Part shown: positions 36,447-44,371 of the stretch, in pieces
Layout of the letters: every line of letters starts with the position of its first letter
Position numbering within the stretch: the first letter of the stretch is position 1
Assembly (NCBI GenBank): GCA_963674685.2
Contig: CAXXWT010000009.1
Span: 310,001-374,000, forward strand
Source of the DNA: G963674685 sp963674685
Lineage (GTDB): Bacteria > Lernaellota > Lernaellaia > JACKCT01
Length of the DNA: 64,000 bases
Direction: 5' to 3'
The notes under the pieces: generated by a model
Database searches by the model: none
The model's input: only the letters and a program-made list of their open reading frames with translations
Told to the model about the DNA's origin: nothing
Position numbers and translations under genes: made by a program

Positions 36447-38288
36447 ATGAAGATACTTTTTCTTTGCGCGAAAAATGCGGGGGCGGCGTGGATGGCCCAG
36501 CGGATTGCGAATCCGCTGTTGGGAGAAGGCGACGTGGCGTTCGGCGCGGCCACGCAGCCAGAGCAAGTCGATCCGAAGGCGGCGGCGATCATGCGAAAGG
36601 CCGGGGCCGACGTATCCGATACGCGCATCCCGGCCCTGGGCGATCTGGGCAGGCTGGATTTCGACCTCGTGATCACGCTGTGTGAAAAAGCCCGTGAGCA
36701 CGGCGTCGCGCTGCAGGAACTCGACGCCGCCGGAAAGAAAAAAAACGAGGCGTTAAACTCTGTATTCGTCGGGGCGCCGATTCACATCCACTGGCCGCTG
36801 GATCGGCTCATCGAAGGGATGCAACAAAAGCGACGCAGTTCCGAAGCTTACCTCAAGGCGCGCGAGGAGATCGAGAAGCGCGTGCGGGCGATGCTCGATG
36901 AGGATTATTTCGCCGCGCTCAAAGAACAGCGAAGGCGTTTCGATCAACTGGCCGATCTCATGGACGACGGCCTTTTGGCCCACGACGATTCCCGCATCAT
37001 TTTTATGGTCAACAGAAAGGCGGAACAGATCACCGGTTATGCGCGCGAGGAGATTTGCGGCAGGGATTGCCACGAGGTTTTCGCTCCGGGCGGTCTGTGC
37101 GGAAGCCAATGCCGTTTCAAGGATTCTTTGCCGGACACTACGGACAGGCAGGAGTATGAGATTCTCATCACCGACAAGCAGGGCGTGGACAAGCGGCTGA
37201 AAATGAGCGCTTCGCCCTTCGTCATCGACGAAAGCAAGCCTAAGGGCGTTCTGGCGGTCATGCGGGATATGACCGAGGTGGAGAAGCTGCACCTTGATCG
37301 GGAGATGAGGCACACTTTTCACGGCATGATCGGCGTGTCGGAAGCGATGAGCAAAATATTCGACACGATAAAGACCGTCGCCGCATCCGAGTATTCGGTG
37401 CTGATCAGCGGGGAAAGCGGCGTGGGCAAGGAACTGGCCGCCCGCGCGATCCACGCCGAAAGCCGCAGAAGCGGCGGGCCCTTCGTGCCGGTCAACTGCG
37501 GCGCCTTGCCGGAAAGCATTTTGGAAAGCGAACTGTTCGGCCACGTGCGCGGCGCGTTCACCGGCGCCATCCGGGACAAGAAAGGGCGATTCGAACTCGC
37601 CGACGGCGGCACGCTCTTTCTGGACGAGGTCGGCGAGCTGCCGCTAAGTTTTCAGGTCAAATTGCTGCGTGTGTTGCAGGAGCAAAGCTTTGAAAGGGTG
37701 GGCGGCGAAAAGCGCGTCCACGTAGACGCACGAATCCTCAGCGCCACGAACCGCGACTTGCGCGAATTGATCGCCGGCGGCTATTTCCGCGAGGATCTGT
37801 ATTACCGGCTGTGCGTGGTTCCCATAACGCTTCCGCCCTTGCGCGAGAGGGTGGAGAGCCTGCCGTTTCTCGTGGATCACATCCTCGACGAGATCAAAAA
37901 GGATACCGGCCTCAGGCGCCTGGCCGTTTCACACGAGGCCATGGATATGCTGCTGCGTTTTGCGTGGCCGGGAAATATCCGGGAGTTGAAAAACGCCTTG
38001 CAGTTCGCCTCGATCCACTGCGGCGAAGGCGCAATAAAACCGGAGCATCTTCCACCGGAAGTTCGCCTGCGCGTAAAAGCGACTGAGGCAACGACTCCGC
38101 CGGTGAGAGAACCCGGACGATTGCGCCGGAGGAAACTGACCCGGGAATCCCTGGCGGCGGCCCTCGATAAAACGAAGGGCAATAGGGTTCAGGCGGCGAA
38201 GTTGCTGGATGTGGGTCGCGCGACGCTGTATCGTTTTTTGAACGAAAATCCTGATCTGGCGGCGAAATACTCGTATAATGATACATGA
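36447..38288 (+). CDS. Sigma-54-dependent activator with an N-terminal ArsC/LMW-phosphatase-like domain and a PAS domain
   Basis: A 613-residue regulator. Residues 1-130 resemble arsenate reductase/low-molecular-weight phosphatases (ILFLC start, MRKAGADVSDTRIPAL, FDLVITLCEKA), but the catalytic C-x5-R loop reads C7-AKNAG-A13, so the phosphate-binding Arg is lost and the domain is probably a sensor. A PAS domain follows (about 155-285) with a Cys cluster (DCHEVFAPGGLCGSQC) seen in metal- or redox-sensing PAS. The AAA+ domain has GESGVGKE, GAFTGA and LFLDEVGEL. A Fis-type HTH (NRVQAAKLLDVGRATLYRFL) ends the protein. The start is chosen among ATG 36444 and 36447, behind GGGAG. It likely controls the porin operon, the rubrerythrin operon, or both. 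Confidence 0.9.
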   Translation: MKILFLCAKNAGAAWMAQRIANPLLGEGDVAFGAATQPEQVDPKAAAIMRKAGADVSDTRIPALGDLGRLDFDLVITLCEKAREHGVALQELDAAGKKKNEALNSVFVGAPIHIHWPLDRLIEGMQQKRRSSEAYLKAREEIEKRVRAMLDEDYFAALKEQRRRFDQLADLMDDGLLAHDDSRIIFMVNRKAEQITGYAREEICGRDCHEVFAPGGLCGSQCRFKDSLPDTTDRQEYEILITDKQGVDKRLKMSASPFVIDESKPKGVLAVMRDMTEVEKLHLDREMRHTFHGMIGVSEAMSKIFDTIKTVAASEYSVLISGESGVGKELAARAIHAESRRSGGPFVPVNCGALPESILESELFGHVRGAFTGAIRDKKGRFELADGGTLFLDEVGELPLSFQVKLLRVLQEQSFERVGGEKRVHVDARILSATNRDLRELIAGGYFREDLYYRLCVVPITLPPLRERVESLPFLVDHILDEIKKDTGLRRLAVSHEAMDMLLRFAWPGNIRELKNALQFASIHCGEGAIKPEHLPPEVRLRVKATEATTPPVREPGRLRRRKLTRESLAAALDKTKGNRVQAAKLLDVGRATLYRFLNENPDLAAKYSYNDT

Positions 38289-38289
38289 T

Positions 38290-38301
38290 GAGACATGTCT
38301 C
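38290..38301. promoter_or_regulatory. Palindrome GAGACATGTCTC, candidate activator site
   Basis: A perfect 12-bp palindrome immediately after the regulator's stop codon. Degenerate copies follow at 38352-38363, 38367-38378 (GAGAAGTGTCTT) and 38383-38392 (GATATGTCTC). They lie about 120-225 bases upstream of a sigma-54 promoter, the usual range for enhancer sites. Confidence 0.6.
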
Positions 38302-38512
38302 TTTATGAAATGGCATCTTCTGTGATTTCATAAGTTATAGAAATGATTGATGAAACATGTTATTCTGAGAAGTGTCTTGTACGATATGTCTCATTGATTT
38401 GCATTGGAACACTTCAAATGATACACTCAATCTCATGTGAGTGACGGCAGAATTAAGAAAGAATTCTCCTAATTCATTGGATTCATTGGCAAAGAATTAA
38501 TTCCGTCCTGAT

Positions 38513-38528
38513 TGGCACGGGTATTGCG
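38513..38528 (+). promoter_or_regulatory. Sigma-54 (-24/-12) promoter of the rubrerythrin operon
   Basis: TGGCACG-GGTA-TTGC matches the sigma-54 consensus, with GG and GC exactly 12 bases apart. It lies 43 bases before the start codon of the first small gene of the oxygen-defence cluster, and it implies control by an enhancer-binding activator such as the one encoded immediately upstream. Confidence 0.85.
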
Positions 38529-38570
38529 AGTAGAGTGTGGCAGACAGGCAATCCAAGATCAGGAGATTTC

Positions 38571-38804
38571 ATGGAAGGCAACGAAAAAGCGCAGGAGAAA
38601 GCCAATGAGAATCTCCTTCGGACGATACGCATGACAAAAGAAATGCTGGCCCTTGCCGATGAAGGAGATCGAGACCGATTGGACGACTCCTGCGGCATCC
38701 TTTACGGCATACTGCGCGACGCGGCGTACAGGCTGCGTAAGCAGGCCGAAGAGGAGTGCGACAAGCACAGGCAGGGCGGCAAATGGAATGACAAAATCAA
38801 TTGA
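38571..38804 (+). CDS. Small helical protein of unknown function
   Basis: A 77-residue, charged, mostly helical protein, first gene behind the sigma-54 promoter. The ATG at 38571 follows CAGGAG. It contains a central RLDDSCGILYGILRDAAYRLRK helix region (shown only in part here as DDSCGILYGIL) and a C-terminal Cys-Asp-Lys-His. No family recognised. Its position 20 bases before rubrerythrin suggests a role in the peroxide response or as a regulatory partner. Confidence 0.7.
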   Translation: MEGNEKAQEKANENLLRTIRMTKEMLALADEGDRDRLDDSCGILYGILRDAAYRLRKQAEEECDKHRQGGKWNDKIN

Positions 38805-38824
38805 GAAAGGAAAGGACTGAAAAC

Positions 38825-39397
38825 ATGAGTTTGAAAGGCAGCAAAACCGAGAAGAATCTGCTCACCGCATTCGCCGGGGAATCCCAGGCGCGCAACCGCT
38901 ACACCTACTACGCGTCCAAGGCCAAGAAAGAGGGCCTGGTGCAGATGTCCGCGATCTTCGAGGAGACGGCGAATCAGGAAAAAGAGCACGCCAAAAGGCT
39001 TTTCAAGTTCCTGGAAGGCGGAGACGTTGAGATCGTCGGCGCGTTTCCCGCGGGCATGATCGGCAGCACCGTGGAAAACCTGGCCGCCGCCGCCGCCGGT
39101 GAAAACCACGAGTGGACCGAGATGTATCCCGAGTTCGCCAAGACCGCGCGCGAAGAAGGATTCGTGGACATCGCCGCCGTGTTCGACGCCATCGCCGTTG
39201 CCGAAAAGCAGCATGAGAAGCGCTACAACGAACTCAAGGCGAATATCGAGGCCGGCCGCGTATTCAAGCGGGGCGACGCGGTGATCTGGCGCTGCCGAAA
39301 CTGCGGATATCTGCATGAAGGCACGGAAGCTCCCGTGAAATGCCCGGCCTGCGATCATCCTCAGGCGCATTTCGAACTGCTCGGCGAAAACTGGTAA
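38825..39397 (+). CDS. rbr: Rubrerythrin
   Basis: A 190-residue rubrerythrin. The ferritin-like di-iron domain shows AGESQARNRYTYYA, EETANQEKEHAK and AVAEKQHEKRY, followed by a C-terminal rubredoxin-like domain with CRNCGY and CPACDHP. It reduces hydrogen peroxide to water with electrons from rubredoxin in anaerobes. ATG 38825 is chosen because AAAGGA lies upstream and the family starts at MSLKGSKTE. It is second in the operon behind the sigma-54 promoter. All expected iron ligands appear present. Confidence 0.96.
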   Translation: MSLKGSKTEKNLLTAFAGESQARNRYTYYASKAKKEGLVQMSAIFEETANQEKEHAKRLFKFLEGGDVEIVGAFPAGMIGSTVENLAAAAAGENHEWTEMYPEFAKTAREEGFVDIAAVFDAIAVAEKQHEKRYNELKANIEAGRVFKRGDAVIWRCRNCGYLHEGTEAPVKCPACDHPQAHFELLGENW

Positions 39398-39413
39398 TCG
39401 ACGAAAGGGGTAC

Positions 39414-39914
39414 ATGGCTATGGGCGAAAAAACGAAAGCGAACCTGAAAAAAGCATTCCAGGGCGAATCCGAGGCATACTTCCGCAACAGGGCTTTCGCG
39501 GATGTGGCCGAAAAAGAGGAACTGCCCCAGATCGCCAGGTTGTTTCGAGCCATGGCCGAAGCGGAGGCGGTTCACGCTCTGAAAATGTTGAAGCTTCGCG
39601 GCATCGTCAAAGACAGCGAGGCCAATCTGGAGCGGGCGTTTTCCACGGAGAACATCGCGCAAAGCGCTTATCCGCAATTGATCAAAGACGCCGAGGAAGA
39701 AGAGGAAAAGGCGGCGTCCATCACTTTTTCCCAGGCAAGGGATGTCGAGGAGTTTCACGCCTCGCTGTATCAAAAGGCGATCAACGACATGATGGGCGAC
39801 CGCGTGTCCGAATATCAAGTCTGCACCGTTTGCGGATATATCACCGACGGCGAAGCGCCCGATAATTGCCCGGTTTGCCGGGCGCCGAAAGAAAAATTCA
39901 AAAAAGTGGTCTGA
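39414..39914 (+). CDS. Second rubrerythrin-family protein
   Basis: A 166-residue rubrerythrin variant with a ferritin-like domain (QGESEAYFRNRAF, MAEAEAVHALKML, EEFHASLYQ) and a C-terminal rubredoxin-like domain (CTVCGY, CPVCRAP). It starts 16 bases after the first rubrerythrin and is probably translated from the same mRNA. It is shorter and divergent, so it may act on a different peroxide or use another electron donor. The first residues can begin at MAMG (39414) or MGEK (39420). Confidence 0.92.
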   Translation: MAMGEKTKANLKKAFQGESEAYFRNRAFADVAEKEELPQIARLFRAMAEAEAVHALKMLKLRGIVKDSEANLERAFSTENIAQSAYPQLIKDAEEEEEKAASITFSQARDVEEFHASLYQKAINDMMGDRVSEYQVCTVCGYITDGEAPDNCPVCRAPKEKFKKVV

Positions 39915-40006
39915 TAAAAAAACTTCAGACGCGTCGCAGATTCGTTAGAGAGCCGTAAAAAGAAAGAGCTTGAGCAAAGTATAACGCTTAAGAAAAGGAG
40001 ACGACC

Positions 40007-40249
40007 ATGAAAATCACAGCCAAAGCCGCGAGAAAAAGAGAAGGTTTATCCCGATACATCCGGCTTGGGTGCCCTTTGACAAAGAGCAACTCCAAGTGGT
40101 GCTACGGCATGTGTAAACCGGTCAAAGGCCTGGGTTTTTGCGGACGTGTCGCGCCGCATGCCATCGAAGGAAGAACGCAAAAGGCCATTCGTTTGCACAA
40201 GGAAAGCAAAAAGGCTGATGAAAAATCCTGCGAGTGCGAGCGCCGGTAG
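40007..40249 (+). CDS. Small Cys-rich basic protein
   Basis: An 80-residue basic protein with a central Cys pattern: GCPLTKS, WCYGMCKP and GLGFCGR, plus a C-terminal CEC. The spacing (C-x10-C-x3-C-x8-C) could bind zinc or an iron-sulphur cluster; this is inference. AAAAGGAG precedes the ATG. It lies between the second rubrerythrin and the ferritin-like gene. No family name is recognised. Confidence 0.72.
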   Translation: MKITAKAARKREGLSRYIRLGCPLTKSNSKWCYGMCKPVKGLGFCGRVAPHAIEGRTQKAIRLHKESKKADEKSCECERR

Positions 40250-40263
40250 GCCTGCTGCAATAT

Positions 40264-40288
40264 AACGTGAGATTCTTTACATCACGTT
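40264..40288. other. Hairpin in the gap before the ferritin-like gene
   Basis: The arms AACGTGA and TCACGTT form a 7-bp stem with an 11-base loop. No T-run follows. It may be an operator dyad or a weak RNA hairpin dividing the cluster into two transcription units. Confidence 0.35.
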
Positions 40289-40403
40289 CATGAAAGTTTG
40301 AATCACCTTTCGAGTTTGTATAAATTCGAAACGTAAAAATAAAGACAACAGGGAAGCGCAATATTAACAACTCGAGTTTCATACTCGGGAAAAGGAGAGC
40401 AAA

Positions 40404-40829
40404 ATGTCGCATCACACCACCGAAGCCAAAGTCAATCTTCTCAACGAATGGTTGGTCGCCGAAGACGACACCATCGCCATGACCACGAAAATCAGCGGAT
40501 CCACGGATAACGACACAATCAAGATTTTCATGGACATCATCAGGACCGACTCGGCCAAGCACAAAAGGATCCAGGAATTCCTCAAGAGCGCCATGACGGT
40601 CAAAGCGCCGTCCCTGGATTTCGGGCAGATCGCCGAAATCTCCGCCATGATCAACGATCATCTGGCCCTCGAACAAAAGACCGTCGACCTGGGCAAGCAA
40701 CTGGTCGCCGAAGAAAAACTCCCGGTCATCAAGGAACTGTTCGAATATTTGCTGGAAGATGAGGAAAAGCACGTTCGCCTGCTCAATTCCCTGGCTGCGT
40801 TCAAGGAATACGCGCAGAAAAACACCTGA
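40404..40829 (+). CDS. Ferritin-like helical protein
   Basis: A 141-residue four-helix protein. Glu and His residues are spaced as in ferritin-like proteins: LVAEDDTIAM, DSAKHKRIQ, NDHLALEQKT and LEDEEKHVRLL. It has no rubredoxin domain. AAAGGAG precedes the ATG. In this neighbourhood it may store iron or be another peroxide scavenger. The family resemblance is by pattern only. Confidence 0.75.
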   Translation: MSHHTTEAKVNLLNEWLVAEDDTIAMTTKISGSTDNDTIKIFMDIIRTDSAKHKRIQEFLKSAMTVKAPSLDFGQIAEISAMINDHLALEQKTVDLGKQLVAEEKLPVIKELFEYLLEDEEKHVRLLNSLAAFKEYAQKNT

Positions 40830-40904
40830 TCCCAATATCGAACCATCATACGGAAATAATCGCAAAGCGGCCTGTTCGACAAAAAAGGTCAAAAGGGGAC
40901 GATC

Positions 40905-41222
40905 ATGCAAATCAACAGACAAAAAAATCTGGTGGAATTTACACCGGAAAACGATACGGAAACCAAGAGTTTGGAGGCCCTGTGGAAGCTCATGGTGGAC
41001 TGCGTGAAATTCAATAAAAAACTCGTGCCCGTCGGCGAATACATCCCGTCCAAACGAAACCTGGCCAGATTCCAGGTGGAAGGCGAGATAGACGAGCATG
41101 CGCCGGTTTACGTAGGCGAAGACACCACGGTCTACTGCAGCACATGCAACAAGTATTTCCTCGTGAAAAAAGGCGAGCAGGTGCCGCTTTGCTGCGGCAG
41201 AACCATGGAATCTCTGGACTAA
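40905..41222 (+). CDS. Desulforedoxin-like protein with a novel N-terminal part
   Basis: A 105-residue protein. The last 35 residues (CSTCNKYFLVKKGEQ, then CCGRTMESL) copy the iron-binding CxxC...CC pattern of desulforedoxin and of the N-terminal domain of the superoxide reductase encoded next. The first 65 residues are unfamiliar and hydrophilic. It may shuttle electrons to superoxide reductase or rubrerythrin. Its ATG follows AAAAGGGGACG. The gene ends at a hairpin 2 bases past its stop. Confidence 0.8.
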   Translation: MQINRQKNLVEFTPENDTETKSLEALWKLMVDCVKFNKKLVPVGEYIPSKRNLARFQVEGEIDEHAPVYVGEDTTVYCSTCNKYFLVKKGEQVPLCCGRTMESLD

Positions 41223-41223
41223 A

Positions 41224-41244
41224 GGAAGTTTCCGGGGGACTTCC
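41224..41244 (+). other. Hairpin between the desulforedoxin-like and superoxide reductase genes
   Basis: The arms GGAAGT and ACTTCC have a 9-base loop and lie directly after the upstream stop codon. No T-run follows. Confidence 0.4.
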
Positions 41245-41353
41245 TCGTCGGATGGGCGATGAAAGACTCCGATAAACTTTTTCGGGGAAATCTGGTATCG
41301 TGGAAAAACATTGGGCAAAAAAGCAGTATATAAAGTTGAAAGGAGTTGCGAAG

Positions 41354-41728
41354 ATGGCTGAAAGGTCTCAGGTTTACAAGTGCGAGATTTGCGGGAATAT
41401 CGTCGAGGTGCTTCACGGCGGAAAAGGGCAGCTGGTATGCTGCAACAAACCCATGAAGCGTTTTGAGGAAAACACCGTGGACGCCGCGAAAGAAAAGCAC
41501 GTTCCCGTGGTCGAGAAAATCGACGGCGGTTACAAAGTCAGCGTGGGCAGCGTAGCGCATCCCATGGAAGACAAACATTACATCGAGTGGATCGAGCTGA
41601 TGGCCGGCGACAAAGTTTACCGCCAGTACTTAAATCCCGGACAGACGCCGGAGGCGACTTTCCTGATCGACGCCGACAACGTGACGGCTCGCGAGTACTG
41701 CAACCTGCATGGTTTGTGGAAAGCATAA
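41354..41728 (+). CDS. dfx: Desulfoferrodoxin (two-iron superoxide reductase)
   Basis: A 124-residue superoxide reductase. The desulforedoxin centre I has CEICG and CCNKP. Centre II has the Lys-His active pair in EKHVPV, the His ligands in AHPMEDKHYIEWIEL, and the Cys and last His in REYCNLHGLWKA. The full ligand set is present. It reduces superoxide to hydrogen peroxide, which the rubrerythrins then remove. ATG 41354 is chosen because AAAGGAG lies upstream and centre I begins nine residues later. A terminator follows. Confidence 0.95.
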   Translation: MAERSQVYKCEICGNIVEVLHGGKGQLVCCNKPMKRFEENTVDAAKEKHVPVVEKIDGGYKVSVGSVAHPMEDKHYIEWIELMAGDKVYRQYLNPGQTPEATFLIDADNVTAREYCNLHGLWKA

Positions 41729-41756
41729 AATCGGCGCGTTGGTCATTTGATGAATG

Positions 41757-41812
41757 CACGAAGCCTTGCAAGGATATAATGAAAATCGGCATGGCTTCGT
41801 GTGTTTATTTAT
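41757..41812 (+). terminator. Terminator after superoxide reductase
   Basis: A perfect 9-bp stem CACGAAGCC (41757-41765)/GGCTTCGTG (41793-41801) is followed by TGTTTATTTATT. The loop is 27 bases. It ends the rubrerythrin-superoxide reductase unit. Confidence 0.7.
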
Positions 41813-41846
41813 TCGCGGTTTCAGGGCGGGGATTGTAAAGCGGCAA

Positions 41847-41874
41847 ATGTGGGATAAATAATGTGGGATAAATA
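41847..41874 (+). repeat. Tandem 14-bp repeat upstream of iorA
   Basis: ATGTGGGATAAATA occurs twice head-to-tail (41847-41860 and 41861-41874), followed by a partial third unit AGGATAAAT that serves as the iorA ribosome site. It could be a slipped duplication or paired operator sites. Confidence 0.65.
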
Positions 41875-41884
41875 AGGATAAATC

Positions 41885-43765
41885 ATGGAACGATTAGCGG
41901 ATCTGTTGATCAAACCGGAAAAATGGTCCGGCCTCGTCATGGGCAACGACGCGTTGGTTCGCGCCATGTTCGAGTCAGGCGTCAAAGTAGCGACTACGTA
42001 TCCCGGTTCGCCGACTCCGGAAATTGCCGCGGCGATCCTGTCCGTCCCGGAAGATCAGCGCCCTTTGGTTTTCCAGTACAACACGAATGAGAAAGTGGCT
42101 TTGGAAGTGGCCTTCGGCGCGGCGGTCAACGGACGTCTGTCGTGCGTGTTTTTCAAATCCGTCGGATTGAACGTCGCTTCCGATTCGGCGGTCCAGCTTC
42201 CGATGATGAATATTATCGGGGGCATGGTCGTGGTCATCGGCGACGATCCCGGAGCGAATTCCTCCCAGAACGAGCAGGACAACCGGCACTTTTCACGCAT
42301 GAGTTATATGCCCATGTTCGAGCCGGCCACGCCGGCGGAAACGTATTCGATGTTTCTGGAGGCTGCCGAGCTTTCGCGAAAGATGAAGATGCCGATTCTG
42401 TTTCGCATGACAACGCATGTCTGCCACGCAAGGCAGAAAGTGGATTTCGGAACGTTCGATCCGGCGCCGCCGGACTGGACGCCTAAATTCGACTCCAAGG
42501 CCAACGGCCCGTACTTCCCAATAGCCGCGGACGTCTTCCCGCTGAAAACGATGGCCTTGGAAAGACTCGATCGAGTGCGGGAATATGGCGAAACCTCGAC
42601 ATCCAATGTCATTTATTCCCCTAACGGTTCAGAGCCGATTAACGGCAAACGCCTGGGAGTTGTTTCCGCCTCGATGCCCGCCATGGCCGTTTTGGAAAAT
42701 TTCCATGAATCGAAAAAGCCGCTGGACCTTTTCAAACTGGGAATTTCTTATCCGCTTCCAAATGACAAAGTGCTGGATTTTCTGCGCGGCCATGATGAGG
42801 TGCTGATTATCGAGGAACTGGATCCGGTTATGGAAAACGAAATCAAATCCATGGCCTGGGACGCCGGCGCGCATTGCAAAATATTTTCGAGAAAGCAGCG
42901 TGCGGATTTCATGGGTGAACTGGGGCCGGATAGAACCTGGAGAATCCTTTCCGAAACGTGGCCGGATGTATTCGCGGAGCGGAAACCGCATGAGGTGCAA
43001 AAATCCCTAAATCCGCGCATCCCGCAGATGTGCCCGGGTTGCGGGCACCGGGCGGCTTTTTACGGAGTGAAAAAATCCCTGCCGGAAAACGCGATTACCG
43101 TGGCCGATATCGGCTGCCATTCGTTGGGCTACTACTCCCCGTACAATATGGGGGAAGTCCTTTTGTGCATGGGTCATTCCAACGGCACCGCCGCCGGGAT
43201 GAGCATCGGCAATGAAACGCGAAAAGTCGTCTCGTTTATCGGCGACTCGACGTTCTTCCACGCGGGATTGCCGGCGGTGATCAATGCCGTTTTGTACGAC
43301 TACGATTTTACGCTGGTGGTCATGGAAAACGGCACGACGGCCATGACGGGACATCAGCCCCATGCGGGCTCCGGAGAAATCGGCGATGCGATTCCTATCC
43401 AAAGCGTTTTGGAAACTCTGGGCGTGAAGTTTATCAAAAGAGTCGATGCCTATAATCAAAAAGCGCTGCAGGAGGCGATGAAAGAGGCCATGGATCACAA
43501 GGGCTTTTCCGTGGTCATCGCCTCGCATCCCTGCATGTTGAAATTCACGCGGGAGCAAAGAAGGAAAGGCAAGGCCAATAAAAGAAAGATGCACGTTCAG
43601 GACAACTGCAACCGCAGCTACGAGTGCCTGCGCGAGTTTGCTTGTCCTTCCTTCGCCGTGCAGGACGACGGGAGCGTGGTCGTCAATGAAGAACTGTGCA
43701 TCGGCGACGGCTCGTGCATGTCCACGTGCCCGGTCAATGCCCTCAAATTTTCCGAGACGGAGTAA
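41885..43765 (+). CDS. iorA: Indolepyruvate ferredoxin oxidoreductase, alpha subunit
   Basis: A 626-residue thiamine-diphosphate enzyme. The N-terminal pyrimidine-binding half has YPGSPTPEIA and GAAVNGRLSCVFFKSVGLNVASD. The central half has MCPGCGHRAAFYGVKK, GCHSLGYYSP and GDSTFFHAGLPAVINA with the TDP motif. The C-terminal ferredoxin domain has CNRSYECLREFACP and CIGDGSCMSTCPV for two 4Fe-4S clusters. With IorB it oxidatively decarboxylates aryl pyruvates from aromatic amino acids to aryl-acetyl-CoA with ferredoxin as acceptor. IorB follows after 3 bases. The enzyme is oxygen-sensitive, which may explain its place between oxygen-defence genes. Confidence 0.93.
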   Translation: MERLADLLIKPEKWSGLVMGNDALVRAMFESGVKVATTYPGSPTPEIAAAILSVPEDQRPLVFQYNTNEKVALEVAFGAAVNGRLSCVFFKSVGLNVASDSAVQLPMMNIIGGMVVVIGDDPGANSSQNEQDNRHFSRMSYMPMFEPATPAETYSMFLEAAELSRKMKMPILFRMTTHVCHARQKVDFGTFDPAPPDWTPKFDSKANGPYFPIAADVFPLKTMALERLDRVREYGETSTSNVIYSPNGSEPINGKRLGVVSASMPAMAVLENFHESKKPLDLFKLGISYPLPNDKVLDFLRGHDEVLIIEELDPVMENEIKSMAWDAGAHCKIFSRKQRADFMGELGPDRTWRILSETWPDVFAERKPHEVQKSLNPRIPQMCPGCGHRAAFYGVKKSLPENAITVADIGCHSLGYYSPYNMGEVLLCMGHSNGTAAGMSIGNETRKVVSFIGDSTFFHAGLPAVINAVLYDYDFTLVVMENGTTAMTGHQPHAGSGEIGDAIPIQSVLETLGVKFIKRVDAYNQKALQEAMKEAMDHKGFSVVIASHPCMLKFTREQRRKGKANKRKMHVQDNCNRSYECLREFACPSFAVQDDGSVVVNEELCIGDGSCMSTCPVNALKFSETE

Positions 43766-43768
43766 GCC

Positions 43769-44371
43769 GTGGATAAAATGAATATCTATCTATGCGGAGT
43801 CGGCGGCCAGGGAATCGGGTTGTTGTCCGAAGTGATGATACGCTCCGCCATGGAGGCCGGCTACAAGGTTTTCGGCGCGGACACGCACGGGCTGGCGCAA
43901 CGCGGAGGAACCGTCGTATCTCATCTTCGCATCGGCGACGGAGTATTTACGCCCATCGTTCCCGAAGGCCAGGCCGACATCGTTTTGGCTCTTGAGAGAA
44001 TTGAAGGCCTGCGGGGATTATTGAAAATGCTTAAACCCGGCGGGACGGTTTTGTATTACGATACGGCGCAGCAGCCTATTGCGGTTCGGACCGGGGTCGA
44101 CGCATATCCGACCGGCGATGATGTTCAAAAAGCCGCCGAGGCAATCGGCACCAAAGCCGTGCCGGTGCGCCTTGAGGATCTGCCCGACCCGCGCATGCAG
44201 AATGTGGCGGTTCTGGGACGCTTTGCGTCCTTGGGACTTATCGAAGGGATGGATTCGAGCATCATCGAAAAAGTGCTTCAATCCGTTGTTCCTCCAAAAG
44301 TCGTCGATGCGAATTTGAAAGTTTTTCAGGCGGCTTATAGCTCCAATGACGTTGCGGGCAAACGACTGTAA
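43769..44371 (+). CDS. iorB: Indolepyruvate ferredoxin oxidoreductase, beta subunit
   Basis: A 200-residue subunit of the pyruvate/ketoisovalerate gamma family: MNIYLCGVGGQGIGLLSEV (CoA/TDP-contacting N-terminus), GADTHGLAQRGGTVVSHLR, and DIVLALERIEGLRGL. The length is normal for IorB. It starts three bases after IorA stops and overlaps the next gene by about 26 bases. Together with IorA it forms the alpha-beta enzyme of amino-acid fermentation. Confidence 0.93.
   Translation: MDKMNIYLCGVGGQGIGLLSEVMIRSAMEAGYKVFGADTHGLAQRGGTVVSHLRIGDGVFTPIVPEGQADIVLALERIEGLRGLLKMLKPGGTVLYYDTAQQPIAVRTGVDAYPTGDDVQKAAEAIGTKAVPVRLEDLPDPRMQNVAVLGRFASLGLIEGMDSSIIEKVLQSVVPPKVVDANLKVFQAAYSSNDVAGKRL

Noticed and set aside
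40122..41318. 398-codon frame on the minus strand
   Set aside because: It spans four small plus-strand genes with ribosome sites and recognised domains, so it is a shadow.
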